From NCBI GenBank assembly GCA_000169355.1, contig AAXX01000001.1, positions 992,001 through 1,056,000 of the forward strand: DNA of 64,000 nucleotides, written 5' to 3'. This DNA is from Flavobacteria bacterium BAL38. GTDB taxonomy: Bacteria; Bacteroidota; Bacteroidia; Flavobacteriales; Flavobacteriaceae. Position 1 is the stretch's first letter, and every line of letters begins with the position of its first letter. Below, piece after piece: positions 28,079-37,653 of the stretch. The translations under genes were made by a program, and so were the position numbers. The notes under the pieces were generated by a model. That model made no database searches. It had not been told where the DNA came from and worked only from the letters and a program-made list of their open reading frames with translations.

Positions 28079-29509
28079 ATGCCAACAAACAAAAAAACTA
28101 AAATTGTTGCTACACTAGGCCCTGCCTGTAGTACAAAAGAAGTAATTAAAAACATGATAGATGCAGGAGTTAATGTTTTTAGAATTAACTTTTCGCACGC
28201 TGACTATACAGATGTTTCTGAACGTATAAAAATCATTAGAGAATTAAATGATGAATATGGTTACACTACTTCAATCTTAGGAGATTTACAAGGTCCAAAA
28301 TTACGCGTAGGCGTTATGAAAGAAGATGTAGTAGTAAGCAAAGGAGATAAAATAACTTTCACAACAGCTGAAGATATTTTAGGAACAGCTTCTCGTGTTT
28401 ACATGAATTATAAAGAATTTCCAAAAGATGTAAATCCTGGCGAAAGAATATTACTTGATGACGGAAAATTGATTTTTGAAGTTACAAAAACAGATAAAAA
28501 CACAGAAGTTGAAGCAGTTGTAGTTCAAGGCGGACCATTGAAATCTAAAAAAGGAGTTAACTTACCAAATACAAAAGTATCGTTACCGGCTTTAACAGAA
28601 AAAGATATTCGCGATGCTAAATTTGCAATTGAAAATCAAGTAGACTGGATTGCATTATCGTTTGTAAGAACCTCTCAAGATTTAGAAGACTTACAAGATT
28701 TAATATCTGAACATTCTGATCATAAAATTCCGATTATTGCTAAAATTGAAAAACCAGAAGCAGTTGCAAATATTGATAAAATTGTAGCTTTCTGTGATGG
28801 TTTAATGGTAGCTCGTGGCGATTTAGGTGTGGAAGTTCCAGCAGAAGAAGTTCCGTTGATTCAGAAAAAATTGATTCATAGAGCTAAAACGGCTCGTATT
28901 CCTGTAATTGTGGCAACACAAATGATGGAAACCATGATTACGTCATTAACTCCTACAAGAGCAGAAGTAAACGACGTTGCAAACTCTGTAATGGATGGTG
29001 CCGATGCGGTTATGCTATCTGGTGAAACTTCGGTAGGAAACTATCCTGTTGAAGTAATTGAAACTATGACTCGTATTATTGAAAGCGTAGAAGATTCGCC
29101 ACTTATCAAAGTGCCAATTTCGCAGCCTCAATTAAAAAATCAACGATTTATAACCAAGTCTATTTGTTATCATGCTTCATTAATGGCTGGTTCTATTAAC
29201 GCAAAAGCAATTACTACATTAACAAATTCAGGCTATACTGCATTTCAAATATCAGCTTGGAGACCAAAATCACATATTTTAGTGTTTACATCTAATCACA
29301 GAATTTTAACACAGTTAAATCTTTTATGGGGAGTAAGAGCTTACTTTTATGACAAATTAGTAAGTACAGATGACACTATTGATGACATCAATACTATTTG
29401 TAAAGAAAAGAAATATGTAAAAAAAGGTGATATGGTAGTTAACTTAGCGGCTATGCCAATTGTAGCTAAAGGAATGGTTAACACTATGCGCGTTTCTGAA
29501 ATAGAATAA
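28079..29509 (+). CDS. pyk: Pyruvate kinase
   Basis: The last enzyme of glycolysis makes pyruvate and ATP from phosphoenolpyruvate and ADP. The 476-residue protein begins with the family stretch TKIVATLGPACS and has FRINFSHA, ILGDLQGPKLRVG, the active-site lysine/glutamate segment IIAKIEKPEAV, MVARGDLGVEVP and GADAVMLSGETSVG, followed by a C-terminal regulatory domain. It follows the IPExxxVDY gene and ends at a strong bidirectional terminator. Confidence 0.96.
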   Translation: MPTNKKTKIVATLGPACSTKEVIKNMIDAGVNVFRINFSHADYTDVSERIKIIRELNDEYGYTTSILGDLQGPKLRVGVMKEDVVVSKGDKITFTTAEDILGTASRVYMNYKEFPKDVNPGERILLDDGKLIFEVTKTDKNTEVEAVVVQGGPLKSKKGVNLPNTKVSLPALTEKDIRDAKFAIENQVDWIALSFVRTSQDLEDLQDLISEHSDHKIPIIAKIEKPEAVANIDKIVAFCDGLMVARGDLGVEVPAEEVPLIQKKLIHRAKTARIPVIVATQMMETMITSLTPTRAEVNDVANSVMDGADAVMLSGETSVGNYPVEVIETMTRIIESVEDSPLIKVPISQPQLKNQRFITKSICYHASLMAGSINAKAITTLTNSGYTAFQISAWRPKSHILVFTSNHRILTQLNLLWGVRAYFYDKLVSTDDTIDDINTICKEKKYVKKGDMVVNLAAMPIVAKGMVNTMRVSEIE

Positions 29510-29525
29510 TTTTGTTTTAAATCAT

Positions 29526-29562
29526 AAAAAAAGAGTACTAAAATAATTTAGTACTCTTTTTT
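29526..29562. terminator. Bidirectional terminator after pyk
   Basis: GAGTACTAAA (29533-29542) and its reverse complement (29547-29556) form a perfect 10-bp stem, with A and T runs on either side. Confidence 0.88.
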
Positions 29563-29600
29563 GTTTTATCTCAGCTATCATACTGAATTTGTTTAACTTC

Positions 29601-29656
29601 GTTGAATCTTCGATTTCAGAATCTCTTGTTTTGATAAAATCTGAAACGAGTTCAAC
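29601..29656. repeat. Imperfect palindromic intergenic element
   Basis: Nested inverted pairs GTTGAA/TTCAAC (29601-29606 and 29651-29656) and TTTCAGA/TCTGAAA (29614-29620 and 29640-29646) make a long stem-loop between the convergent pyk and PAS genes. It resembles the 'GTTTCAGAATCTC' type REP element found in Flavobacteria. Confidence 0.5.
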
Positions 29657-29692
29657 TTGACAAAGGTGGTGATTTATGTGTTTTACCTCGTT

Positions 29693-30208
29693 TTAAGCGG
29701 CTATTTTTTCAAAAGCAATAAAGTTTACAACATCTCCTTTTAAATTGAACACAGGAAATCCTTTGATGCTGCATTTGTATAACGAACCATCTTTACAATA
29801 ATTGATTACATTTTTCTCAAAAGGCACTTTATTTAAAATAGCTTGTCTTATTTCTGAACTCACCTGCAAATTAGTTGATGGCCCTTGAAACATTTTAGGC
29901 GAATTCCCTATTACTTCTTCAACTTTATAACCATTCATTTTTTCAATATTATTAGTAGCAAATACAATTTTCAAATTAGCATCGGTTACTACAATAACTG
30001 TTTCATCTTGAATACTTTCTTTAAAATCCCAAACTGTTTCCCATAGATTTTTATTGGCAATTTGATTTAAAGAAGATACATCATGAAGCAACACATTAGT
30101 TTGATATAAATATTGAGAATAAATATCCCATGAAATCAACGGCATTGCTTTAATCGCATATTTTTCATGTTGTTTTGCAAACGCAGCATCGTAAACTTTG
30201 AACTCCAT
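29693..30208 (-). CDS. LOV-like PAS domain protein
   Basis: This 171-residue protein consists of an N-terminal segment of about 60 residues and one PAS domain. The PAS part resembles light-sensing LOV domains: GNSPKMFQGPSTN aligns with the LOV core GRNCRFLQGPETD, and INYCKDGSLYKC with the following strand. The cysteine that forms the flavin adduct in LOV proteins is replaced, so blue-light adduct chemistry is not expected. There is no output domain. The ATG at 30208 was preferred over one at 30247, which would add a hydrophobic tail untypical of the family. It is downstream of dinB on the same strand. Confidence 0.75.
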   Translation of the reverse strand: MEFKVYDAAFAKQHEKYAIKAMPLISWDIYSQYLYQTNVLLHDVSSLNQIANKNLWETVWDFKESIQDETVIVVTDANLKIVFATNNIEKMNGYKVEEVIGNSPKMFQGPSTNLQVSSEIRQAILNKVPFEKNVINYCKDGSLYKCSIKGFPVFNLKGDVVNFIAFEKIAA

Positions 30209-30290
30209 ATTCCATGTTATTTTTGTCAAAACTAAAAAGAAAAACAAACCAACACGTATTTAAAACGAACTTTAACGCTTGTTTAAGTTA

Positions 30291-31388
30291 CTAAAACTCA
30301 AACTTTAATTGCACCGAAACACTTTTTTGAGTTAAAGGAATTCTAGTTTTTTCTTCGTTATTTAAATTATGTACAGAAATACCTAGTAATCGTACGGAGT
30401 TTTTTAATCGCTCTTGATAAAGTAAATCTTTTGCAACATCTACAATAATGTTTTTATCACTCACAAAATAAGGAAGCGTTTTGCTACGGGTTTGTAACGT
30501 GAAATCGGAATATTTTATTTTTAAGGTGATGGTTTTCCCTGAAATCTTGCTTTTTTGTAGGCGCTTTTCTAATTCTTTAGCAATACTTTGCAAGCGTTCT
30601 TCCATAAAAATTTCAGAGGATAAATTTTCACCAAACGTTCTCTCTGCTCCTACCGATTTAATTTTTCGATTGGGTTTTACGGCACTATTGTGAATGCCTC
30701 TTACAATTTGGAAATAATGTAAACCGCTATTTCCAAAATGATTTTCGAGATACTCTACCGATTTTTGTTTTAAATCATAACCCGTAAAAATGCCTAACTG
30801 ATACATTTTTTCAGCTGTAACTTTGCCTACACCATAGAACTTTTTTACATCTAATTTTTCTAAAAAGGGTTCTATTTCATCTGGATTTACTGTTTTTTGA
30901 CCGTTTGGTTTATTGTAATCAGAAGCAATTTTTGCTACAAATTTATTTGCAGAAATTCCTGCAGAAGCCGTTAATCCAACTTCTTCAAAAATGCGCTTTC
31001 TAATTTCTTGTGCAATTAAAGTGGCACTTGGATTTCCTTTTTTATTTTCTGTAACATCTAAATAGGCTTCATCAAGAGATAAAGGTTCAACCAAATCGGT
31101 ATAATCGAGGAAAATTTTACGAATTTGTTTCGAAATTTCTTTGTAACGATCAAAACGGGGTGGAACAAAAATTAAATCCGGACATAATTTTTTTGCCTGA
31201 ATTCCACTAATCGCACTTCGTACTCCAAATTTTCTAGCTTCATAACTTGCTGCACTAACAACTCCTCTTACTTCGCTTCCTCCAACTGCTAATGGCTTAC
31301 CTTTCAAATTAGGATTATCCATTTGTTCTACCGATGCATAAAACGCATCCATATCGATATGAATTATTTTTCGGAAGTGTTCGCTCAT
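30291..31388 (-). CDS. dinB: DNA polymerase IV (Y-family translesion polymerase)
   Basis: The 365-residue protein copies damaged DNA. The catalytic acids lie in HIDMDAFYASVEQ near the N-terminus and LSLDEAYLDVT near residue 105. GISANKFVAKIASD and the helix-hairpin-helix GVGKVTAEKM follow, and the little-finger domain covers the C-terminal third. Length and motif order match the family. The intergenic space to the divergent CYTH gene is 167 bp, with no clear SOS box readable. Confidence 0.95.
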   Translation of the reverse strand: MSEHFRKIIHIDMDAFYASVEQMDNPNLKGKPLAVGGSEVRGVVSAASYEARKFGVRSAISGIQAKKLCPDLIFVPPRFDRYKEISKQIRKIFLDYTDLVEPLSLDEAYLDVTENKKGNPSATLIAQEIRKRIFEEVGLTASAGISANKFVAKIASDYNKPNGQKTVNPDEIEPFLEKLDVKKFYGVGKVTAEKMYQLGIFTGYDLKQKSVEYLENHFGNSGLHYFQIVRGIHNSAVKPNRKIKSVGAERTFGENLSSEIFMEERLQSIAKELEKRLQKSKISGKTITLKIKYSDFTLQTRSKTLPYFVSDKNIIVDVAKDLLYQERLKNSVRLLGISVHNLNNEEKTRIPLTQKSVSVQLKFEF

Positions 31389-31555
31389 AAATTATTCTAT
31401 TGGAAAAAAGAAACTCATGGGTTTTTTAAAAATCATAAGAATAGCAAAAGTTAGTATCAATTTCCCAATTCTTACATCACTGAACTAACAGAAGTAAAGA
31501 TACGAATAGAATGGATTTTTTCGTATTTTAGTCATCTAATATTAAACTCAATATT

Positions 31556-32026
31556 TTGGTAGAAATAGAACGCAAATTTTTAGTAGTAAACACTAATTTT
31601 ATTGCAGAGAGTTCAGAAAGATTTAGAATAGTTCAAGGCTATTTAAATTCTAATCCAGAGAGAACAGTACGAGTTAGAATTAAAGGAGAAAAAGGATACA
31701 TTACTATAAAAGGAAAAGGTAACGAATCGGGCTTGACACGTTTTGAATGGGAAAAAGAAATTGCTATTTCAGAAGCAGAAGCTTTATTGCAACTATGCGA
31801 AAATGGAGTAATTGACAAAACACGATACAACGTAAGGTTTGACAATCATCTTTTTGAAATAGATGTGTTTACGGGCGAAAACGAAGGCTTAATTGTGGCA
31901 GAAATAGAATTGCAATCTGAAAATGAAAACTTCTCTAAACCAAGTTGGTTAGGAAAAGAAGTTACATCTGAAGAAAAATACTACAATGCTTATTTAAGTA
32001 ATTACCCTTATACTAGTTGGAAATAA
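31556..32026 (+). CDS. CYTH domain protein (triphosphate tunnel family)
   Basis: This 156-residue protein has the CYTH fold. The hallmark E-x-E-x-K appears at residues 3-7 (VEIERKFLV), followed by the alternating charged strands that line the tunnel (RTVRVRIKGEKGYITIKGKG, EWEKEI). The family includes inorganic triphosphatases, thiamine triphosphatase and class IV adenylate cyclases, so the reaction is not decided here. The start is a TTG at 31556, since no ATG lies between it and the motif. It is convergent with rlpA, ending 1 nt from it. Confidence 0.85.
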   Translation: MVEIERKFLVVNTNFIAESSERFRIVQGYLNSNPERTVRVRIKGEKGYITIKGKGNESGLTRFEWEKEIAISEAEALLQLCENGVIDKTRYNVRFDNHLFEIDVFTGENEGLIVAEIELQSENENFSKPSWLGKEVTSEEKYYNAYLSNYPYTSWK

Positions 32027-32027
32027 G

Positions 32028-32510
32028 TTATTCTACAATTTCTAAACTTACGCGTAATGGTGAGCGACCTTTATTATGTGAAATATCTAAAAAAGGTCTT
32101 TTAGCCATATCAATTTCTCTTTTTCGAGTATGAGGTCCTCTATCGTTAATAGTTACGATAACACTTTTATTATTAGCTAAATTAGTAACCTTTACTTTAG
32201 TACCAAATTTCAACTTTTTATGTGCAGCAGTATATTTTTTATTGCTAAAAACTTGTCCACTAGCCGTTTTTCTTCCGTTTAGTTTGTCAGAATAATAAGA
32301 AGCTTCAACGTTTTTCTTGTATAATTTAGATTTAAAATTAGCCAAAGAATCTTCTGAATTAATAGAATCTAAGGCACGTATGGAATCCTTTTTCTTTATA
32401 CTATCTAACAAAAAAGCTTTTCTAACAGAACCCGATTTAGGTGCATTAGAAAAGCTTAATAATATTGTAATAAGCATCAAAAAAGAAACTATCTTGATAT
32501 TTTTTTTCAT
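32028..32510 (-). CDS. RlpA-family septal ring lytic transglycosylase/double-psi barrel protein
   Basis: The 160-residue exported protein has a signal peptide (residues 1-22) and a C-terminal double-psi beta-barrel of the RlpA type, with ASYYSDKLNGRKTASGQVF and VTINDRGPHTRKREIDMAKR. RlpA proteins act on naked glycan strands or bind them in the cell wall. The SPOR domain of longer RlpA proteins is absent. A lysine/serine-rich linker (residues 28-65) separates signal and barrel. Confidence 0.88.
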   Translation of the reverse strand: MKKNIKIVSFLMLITILLSFSNAPKSGSVRKAFLLDSIKKKDSIRALDSINSEDSLANFKSKLYKKNVEASYYSDKLNGRKTASGQVFSNKKYTAAHKKLKFGTKVKVTNLANNKSVIVTINDRGPHTRKREIDMAKRPFLDISHNKGRSPLRVSLEIVE

Positions 32511-32551
32511 AATTTACAGTTTTAGTTCACTTATTACTATAAAGAAAACGA

Positions 32552-32977
32552 TTAATTAAACCAATTTGTCCAAGGAAGTCTTGACAAAATTAAGATCAAT
32601 CCAAAAGTATAAAAAACAGCAATTTTTTTGAATTTACCATTATTACTTTCTTCTTTTTTATGTTTAGACCATCCAATTGTAATTAATGCTAAAGCAATAA
32701 TATTAATTAATGGATGTTCTAACGAAGTTAATCGGATTGCAGCATCTTTCATGTTTCCTAATTGTCCTGCGCCAATTGGAGAAAGAAAATACAGAATTAA
32801 CCCAATTAATAATTGAATGTGGCAAATAATCAAGGTAAATAAAGAAAGACGTAAATCTTTATCTTTAAATATTTTTTTTGATCTTAAACCAAAAATGGCA
32901 TTTAATGAAGCTAGCAACAATAATCCTAAAGCTGCATAAGCTAAAATAGAGTGAACATTTTTAATAGTTTCGTACAT
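32552..32977 (-). CDS. Small four-helix membrane protein (cytochrome b-like)
   Basis: The 141-residue protein consists of four hydrophobic helices: residues about 9-29, 46-65, 85-105 and 118-136. Histidines occur within or next to the helices (NVHSIL, CHIQLL, EHPLIN), a pattern seen in small cytochrome b-like proteins of Bacteroidota, but haem binding is inference. The start was set at the ATG at 32977 (MYETIKNVHSILAY). An earlier start adds a short unrelated tail. It is upstream of rlpA on the same strand, 41 nt apart. Confidence 0.65.
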   Translation of the reverse strand: MYETIKNVHSILAYAALGLLLLASLNAIFGLRSKKIFKDKDLRLSLFTLIICHIQLLIGLILYFLSPIGAGQLGNMKDAAIRLTSLEHPLINIIALALITIGWSKHKKEESNNGKFKKIAVFYTFGLILILSRLPWTNWFN

Positions 32978-33074
32978 ACCTAATTTTTTATAGTGAAACA
33001 CAAATATAATAAATAAAAAAACCTCTTCTTCAAAAAAATGAAGGAGAGGTTTTAATAATTAACTTTAATTTTTC

Positions 33075-35804
33075 TTAGAAGTTATAACGCATAGTAAAGT
33101 TCCAAGTTCTACCTAAACCAAAGAATCCAAAGTTTCCATCTGCGATTCCATTATACACTCTATTGTTAGATTGATATGTACCTAAAGCTGGATTTGAAGA
33201 ACTAATATTATCTGTTGTTTTGATGTTTGAAGTTAATTCAGATAAATATATCTCATTAAAAACGTTATTCATGTTAAATCTAAAATTAACAGAATTTTGT
33301 TTGTTTTTACCCACCAACAATTTATATGAAATTCCGGCATCTACTAAATCATAGCTAGGTAATTCTAAATTATCTTTTGCAACTACATTTGCATACAAAT
33401 TATCATAATTTCTCCAATCTACATCAATTGTAAAACGTTCAAAAATTTCATATTTAGCGCCTAATCCCCATGTGGTTTGAGCAGCATCACCTACTTTTCC
33501 TCCTTTAAGATCTGTTTCAGTTTCAACTAAAAGGTTAAGGTTTTCATCAAATTTTCTGCTTGTTGCTTTTCCGTCATATTCCCAGTTTCCAAATGAAGCA
33601 AAACCTTTAATGTCTAATTTGTCTATAGGTTTTAAAACAAAATCTAATTCTAAACCAGTATGAACTTGTTTTACCCCTTGATTTGATGTAAAAATTACAT
33701 CTCCAGCTAATACTGGCGTTGAACCTATTACTGCATCTGCAGCTTGCACTGTAGATGTGGTAACAACTCTATCTTCCCATGTTGTTCTATAAGCATTTAA
33801 GCTACCAGAAAATATTTTAGATTTGTAGCTATATCCAGCCTCTAAACCTAAAACTTTTTCATTATTAGTTAATGGATTGACTTGATTTGTAAAATTTAAA
33901 TATATATTATCGTGGTATGGTTGACGAGAATAGTAACCTGTATTAGCATATACAGAATGATTTTCTGAAATTATATAACTACCACCTGCTTTTACATTAT
34001 ACCCAACATTATTAACTTTTTCTGAATCTTGATAGTCAGCTTGGTAGTCATAATAATCAAATCTTTGGTGAGATTGATTAGAAACCGCTCCTTGGAAAAA
34101 TGCTGATAATTTATCGTTAGAATATTCTAACTGACCAAAAACTCCTCCGTATGAAATGGTTTCACTATAATCGTAATCTATTTTTTGATTATCATCTGCA
34201 GTGTGAAAAAATGCATACCAAGGGTTGATGTTATAGGATTGGTTTACAGTATTTGTAGCACTTGGTAAAGTATTTGGATTTGGGATAACATGATTATTAT
34301 CTCTTAAAAATCTACTTTCACTCCATCCGTTTAATCCCATAAAATTTGAAATTTGACGATAGTGATCTCCATTATACGTTCTTAAATCTAAACCAAAATT
34401 TAAATTCAAATTTTTATTTAATTCTTTTTTCAAATTAGATACAATTCCATACCATGCATGATTGTTCATAGAGGCTCTTATTGCATAGTTTGAACCCGTT
34501 CCAATCCCGTCTGAATCAGCTAAGTTATTTGCATAAATTTGATCATAATTGATATAGGTGCTTTGGTTTGCTCCAGTATATGGATTTAACTCAGAAATAC
34601 TTCTTTTTCCTCCACCATAATTACCAGTTCCTCCACCTCTTCCCCAAGATGCATATAAAACAGTTGATAATGACGTAGTGCTATTGATATTGAAATCCCA
34701 GTTTAAGTTAGCCACTGGCTTGTGATAGAAGTTAGTTCTCTCAGAAATATATTGACCGTTTAAGTAACCAAAATTATTATTATATTTTCTTCCAAAACCT
34801 AAGTAATCAGAAATTCTTTTTGTAAAGTTTTGATCATGTGCTTGTGGTGCACCAGTAATCAAGAAATTAAAATTATGCTTATCATTTGGTTTATACCCAA
34901 AAGATATAAAATAGTTTTGTCCTTCCCCTCTTGTTCCTTGGTTGTAACCATCACCTTGCCAGTGAGACAACATGATACTCATACCAAAACCTTTTGCATT
35001 CATACCTGTGTTGTATGCTGCCGTTGATTTAAAATAATCACTATTTGCAACACCCATTGACACAAAACCACCCTCTTTTTTATCAGTTGCTTTAGTTACA
35101 AAGTTAACAGTTCCTCCTACAGAAGATATAGCTAACTTAGAAGAACCTAAACCTCTTTGTATTTGAATAAAATTAGCAATATCTGACATACCTGACCAGT
35201 TAGACCAATACATTTTACCATCTTCCATACCATTAATTGGCTGTCCGTTTAATAAAAATGCTGTGTTGTCTTGTTGAAAACCTCTAACAGTAATTCTAGA
35301 ATCTCCATAACCACCAGATTGTCCAGCAACATAAACAGATGGTGTGTTAACCATTGCTTGGGTTACATCTGAAGTACCTACTTTTTCTTGAATTTCTACT
35401 GCTTTTATTGTAGAAACTGCAATAGGTGTTTTTCTTTCTTTAGCAACGTCAATAATTCCTTTTCCAACTACAATAATTTCTTCCAACTGACTAGCATCAG
35501 CAGTTAATAGGATATTTCCGACATTAACAGAATTACCACTTACAGTAAAAGAAACAGTTTTTGTTTCAAATCCTAAATAAGAAATTACTATTTGTCCAGA
35601 TTTTTCTGAAGTAGTAATTTCAAACTTTCCATCAAAATCTGTTGCAGTTCCTGTTTTAGTTCCTTTTACAACTACACTTGCTCCAACTAATGGTTGGTTG
35701 AATTCGCCATCAATAATAGTACCTGTTACTTTTGATTGTGAGAACACCGTTAGGCTTGATAAAAACATAAACCCAATAAACAATACATTTTTAAAAACTT
35801 TCAT
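33075..35804 (-). CDS. TonB-dependent outer-membrane receptor with carboxypeptidase-like domain
   Basis: The 909-residue receptor imports a substrate across the outer membrane using TonB. It has a signal peptide (residues 1-22, ending TVFSQ), then a carboxypeptidase-D-like domain (VTGTIIDGEFNQPLVGASV) at about 25-100, a TonB plug (SRITVRGFQQDN ... FIQIQRGLGSSK ... GGTVNFVT) and a large beta-barrel ending in WNFTMRYNF. The ATG at 35804 starts a proper signal peptide; an upstream ATG at 35843 is less likely. There is no SusD partner next to it, so this is a solo receptor. The substrate is not evident. A 14-bp palindrome lies upstream. Confidence 0.92.
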   Translation of the reverse strand: MKVFKNVLFIGFMFLSSLTVFSQSKVTGTIIDGEFNQPLVGASVVVKGTKTGTATDFDGKFEITTSEKSGQIVISYLGFETKTVSFTVSGNSVNVGNILLTADASQLEEIIVVGKGIIDVAKERKTPIAVSTIKAVEIQEKVGTSDVTQAMVNTPSVYVAGQSGGYGDSRITVRGFQQDNTAFLLNGQPINGMEDGKMYWSNWSGMSDIANFIQIQRGLGSSKLAISSVGGTVNFVTKATDKKEGGFVSMGVANSDYFKSTAAYNTGMNAKGFGMSIMLSHWQGDGYNQGTRGEGQNYFISFGYKPNDKHNFNFLITGAPQAHDQNFTKRISDYLGFGRKYNNNFGYLNGQYISERTNFYHKPVANLNWDFNINSTTSLSTVLYASWGRGGGTGNYGGGKRSISELNPYTGANQSTYINYDQIYANNLADSDGIGTGSNYAIRASMNNHAWYGIVSNLKKELNKNLNLNFGLDLRTYNGDHYRQISNFMGLNGWSESRFLRDNNHVIPNPNTLPSATNTVNQSYNINPWYAFFHTADDNQKIDYDYSETISYGGVFGQLEYSNDKLSAFFQGAVSNQSHQRFDYYDYQADYQDSEKVNNVGYNVKAGGSYIISENHSVYANTGYYSRQPYHDNIYLNFTNQVNPLTNNEKVLGLEAGYSYKSKIFSGSLNAYRTTWEDRVVTTSTVQAADAVIGSTPVLAGDVIFTSNQGVKQVHTGLELDFVLKPIDKLDIKGFASFGNWEYDGKATSRKFDENLNLLVETETDLKGGKVGDAAQTTWGLGAKYEIFERFTIDVDWRNYDNLYANVVAKDNLELPSYDLVDAGISYKLLVGKNKQNSVNFRFNMNNVFNEIYLSELTSNIKTTDNISSSNPALGTYQSNNRVYNGIADGNFGFFGLGRTWNFTMRYNF

Positions 35805-35935
35805 TTTGTTGATTTTTGTTAAAATTTTTTGCAAATTTGACATAAGATTTTGTTTTATATGTTAAGTTAATATTAACAAAAACAGCTTGTTTGATTAAAT
35901 ATCTAAACTATAACTTTTGGCGATTTTTTTATACA

Positions 35936-35949
35936 TTTTACCGGTAAAA
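35936..35949. promoter_or_regulatory. Candidate operator upstream of the TonB-dependent receptor
   Basis: TTTTACCGGTAAAA is a perfect 14-bp palindrome between the pgi terminator and the receptor gene, about 130 nt upstream of its ATG. Regulated nutrient receptors often have such operators; the binding protein is unknown. Confidence 0.4.
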
Positions 35950-35965
35950 AAATTAGAATAAAAAA

Positions 35966-35991
35966 AAATTTCACAAAAAGATGTGAAATTT
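35966..35991 (-). terminator. Terminator after pgi
   Basis: AAATTTCACA and its reverse complement TGTGAAATTT form a 10-bp stem with a 6-nt loop, followed on the minus strand by a run of T residues. Confidence 0.82.
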
Positions 35992-36015
35992 TTAAATAAA
36001 ATTATGTGTTTTTGT

Positions 36016-37653
36016 TTATTTTAAATACGATTTTAATAAAAATGTTGTAGAACTATCGTGTTGATTTACTTTTTCTGACACAATTTCATCTAATATAGAA
36101 TTAGCTAATTGTTTTCCTAACTCAACACCCCATTGATCATAACTAAAAATATTCCAAATAATACCTTGTACAAATATTTTGTGTTCATACATAGCAACTA
36201 ATGCTCCTAAGGATTCTGGAGTTAGTTTATTAATAAGTATGGTATTAGTTGGTTTATTTCCTGTAAACACTTTAAAAGGCAAAAGAAAATCGGCTTTTTC
36301 ATTTGAAACACCTTGCTTTTCAAATTCTGCTTTTACTTGTGCTTCCGTTTTACCCATTAATAAGGCTTCGGTTTGAGCAAAGAAATTCGACATTAATTTG
36401 TCATGATGATCTTTGTTTCCGTAAAGCGAATGTTTATATCCAATGAAATCCGTTGGGATTAATTTAGTTCCTTGGTGAATTAATTGAAAAAAAGCATGTT
36501 GGGAGTTGGTCCCTGGTTCTCCCCAAATAATGGTTCCGGTTTGATAATTTACTGGCTTTCCATCTCTACCTACACTTTTTCCATTACTCTCCATAATACC
36601 TTGTTGTAAATAAGGCGCTAATTTTTGTAAGTATTGTGTATAAGGAATTAAAGCTTCGCTTTCAGCTCCAAAAAAGTTATTGTACCAAATACTCAATAAA
36701 GCTAAAATTACTGGGATATTTTTATCGAAGGATTCATTTTTAAAATGTTCGTCCATTTCGTTAGCGCCTTTCAATAAATTATCAAAGTTATCAAAACCTA
36801 CCGCTAAACTTACAGACAAACCTACAGCACTCCATAATGAAAAACGACCTCCAACCCAATCCCACATTGGAAAAACGTTGTCTGGATTAATTCCGAATTC
36901 AGTTACTTTTTGAATATTAGTTGAAACCGCCACAAAATGCTTAGCTACATCTTCTTGAGTTGCCGATTGTAAAAACCAACTTCTTATGGTTTCTGCATTT
37001 GACAATGTTTCTTGTGTTGTAAAGGTTTTAGAAACTATTACAAACAATGTGGTTTCTGGATTTAATTTTTTAATTACTTCATTTACATGATCTCCATCTA
37101 CATTAGAAACAAAATGAACGTTTAAATGATTTTTGTAGAACTGTAAAGCTTCAACAATCATAGCCGGACCTAAATCAGATCCTCCAATTCCAATATTAAC
37201 AACATCAGTAAATGGTTTTCCTGTAAATCCTTTTCTATTTCCTGAAATAACTTCGTTAGAAAAGTTTTTGATTTTATTTTTTACCGAATATACTTCTGGA
37301 ATAACGTTAATACCATCAACCAAAACCATATCTGATTCTTTTGCTCGTAATGCAGTATGTAAAACTGCTCTATCTTCTGTTTGATTTATTAAATCTCCTT
37401 CGAAATAGCTAGAGATTGCCTCTTTTAAATGGACTTCATTTGCTAAATTTAATAATAAATCTAGTGTTTGTTCATCAACAATGTTTTTAGAATAATCTAT
37501 TAAAAAATCATTCCATTGAATGTGAAAATTTTCTGCTCTATTTGTATCCGATGCAAACAATTCTTTCATTGAAATTTGCTGCATTTTTTCGAAATGTGAT
37601 TGTAATTTTTGCCATGCTTCCGTTTGAGAAGGATTTACTTTTGATAGTGTCAT
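36016..37653 (-). CDS. pgi: Glucose-6-phosphate isomerase
   Basis: This enzyme interconverts glucose-6-phosphate and fructose-6-phosphate. The 545-residue length fits the long PGI family. The signatures [14 protein letters not shown], the phosphate-binding [15 protein letters not shown] and the catalytic glutamate/histidine segments ([25 protein letters not shown]) are present. The start overlaps the M23 peptidase stop by one nucleotide (TAATG), so translation is probably coupled. It is last in the DUF3108/TDO/M23/pgi string. Confidence 0.96.
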   Translation of the reverse strand: MTLSKVNPSQTEAWQKLQSHFEKMQQISMKELFASDTNRAENFHIQWNDFLIDYSKNIVDEQTLDLLLNLANEVHLKEAISSYFEGDLINQTEDRAVLHTALRAKESDMVLVDGINVIPEVYSVKNKIKNFSNEVISGNRKGFTGKPFTDVVNIGIGGSDLGPAMIVEALQFYKNHLNVHFVSNVDGDHVNEVIKKLNPETTLFVIVSKTFTTQETLSNAETIRSWFLQSATQEDVAKHFVAVSTNIQKVTEFGINPDNVFPMWDWVGGRFSLWSAVGLSVSLAVGFDNFDNLLKGANEMDEHFKNESFDKNIPVILALLSIWYNNFFGAESEALIPYTQYLQKLAPYLQQGIMESNGKSVGRDGKPVNYQTGTIIWGEPGTNSQHAFFQLIHQGTKLIPTDFIGYKHSLYGNKDHHDKLMSNFFAQTEALLMGKTEAQVKAEFEKQGVSNEKADFLLPFKVFTGNKPTNTILINKLTPESLGALVAMYEHKIFVQGIIWNIFSYDQWGVELGKQLANSILDEIVSEKVNQHDSSTTFLLKSYLK

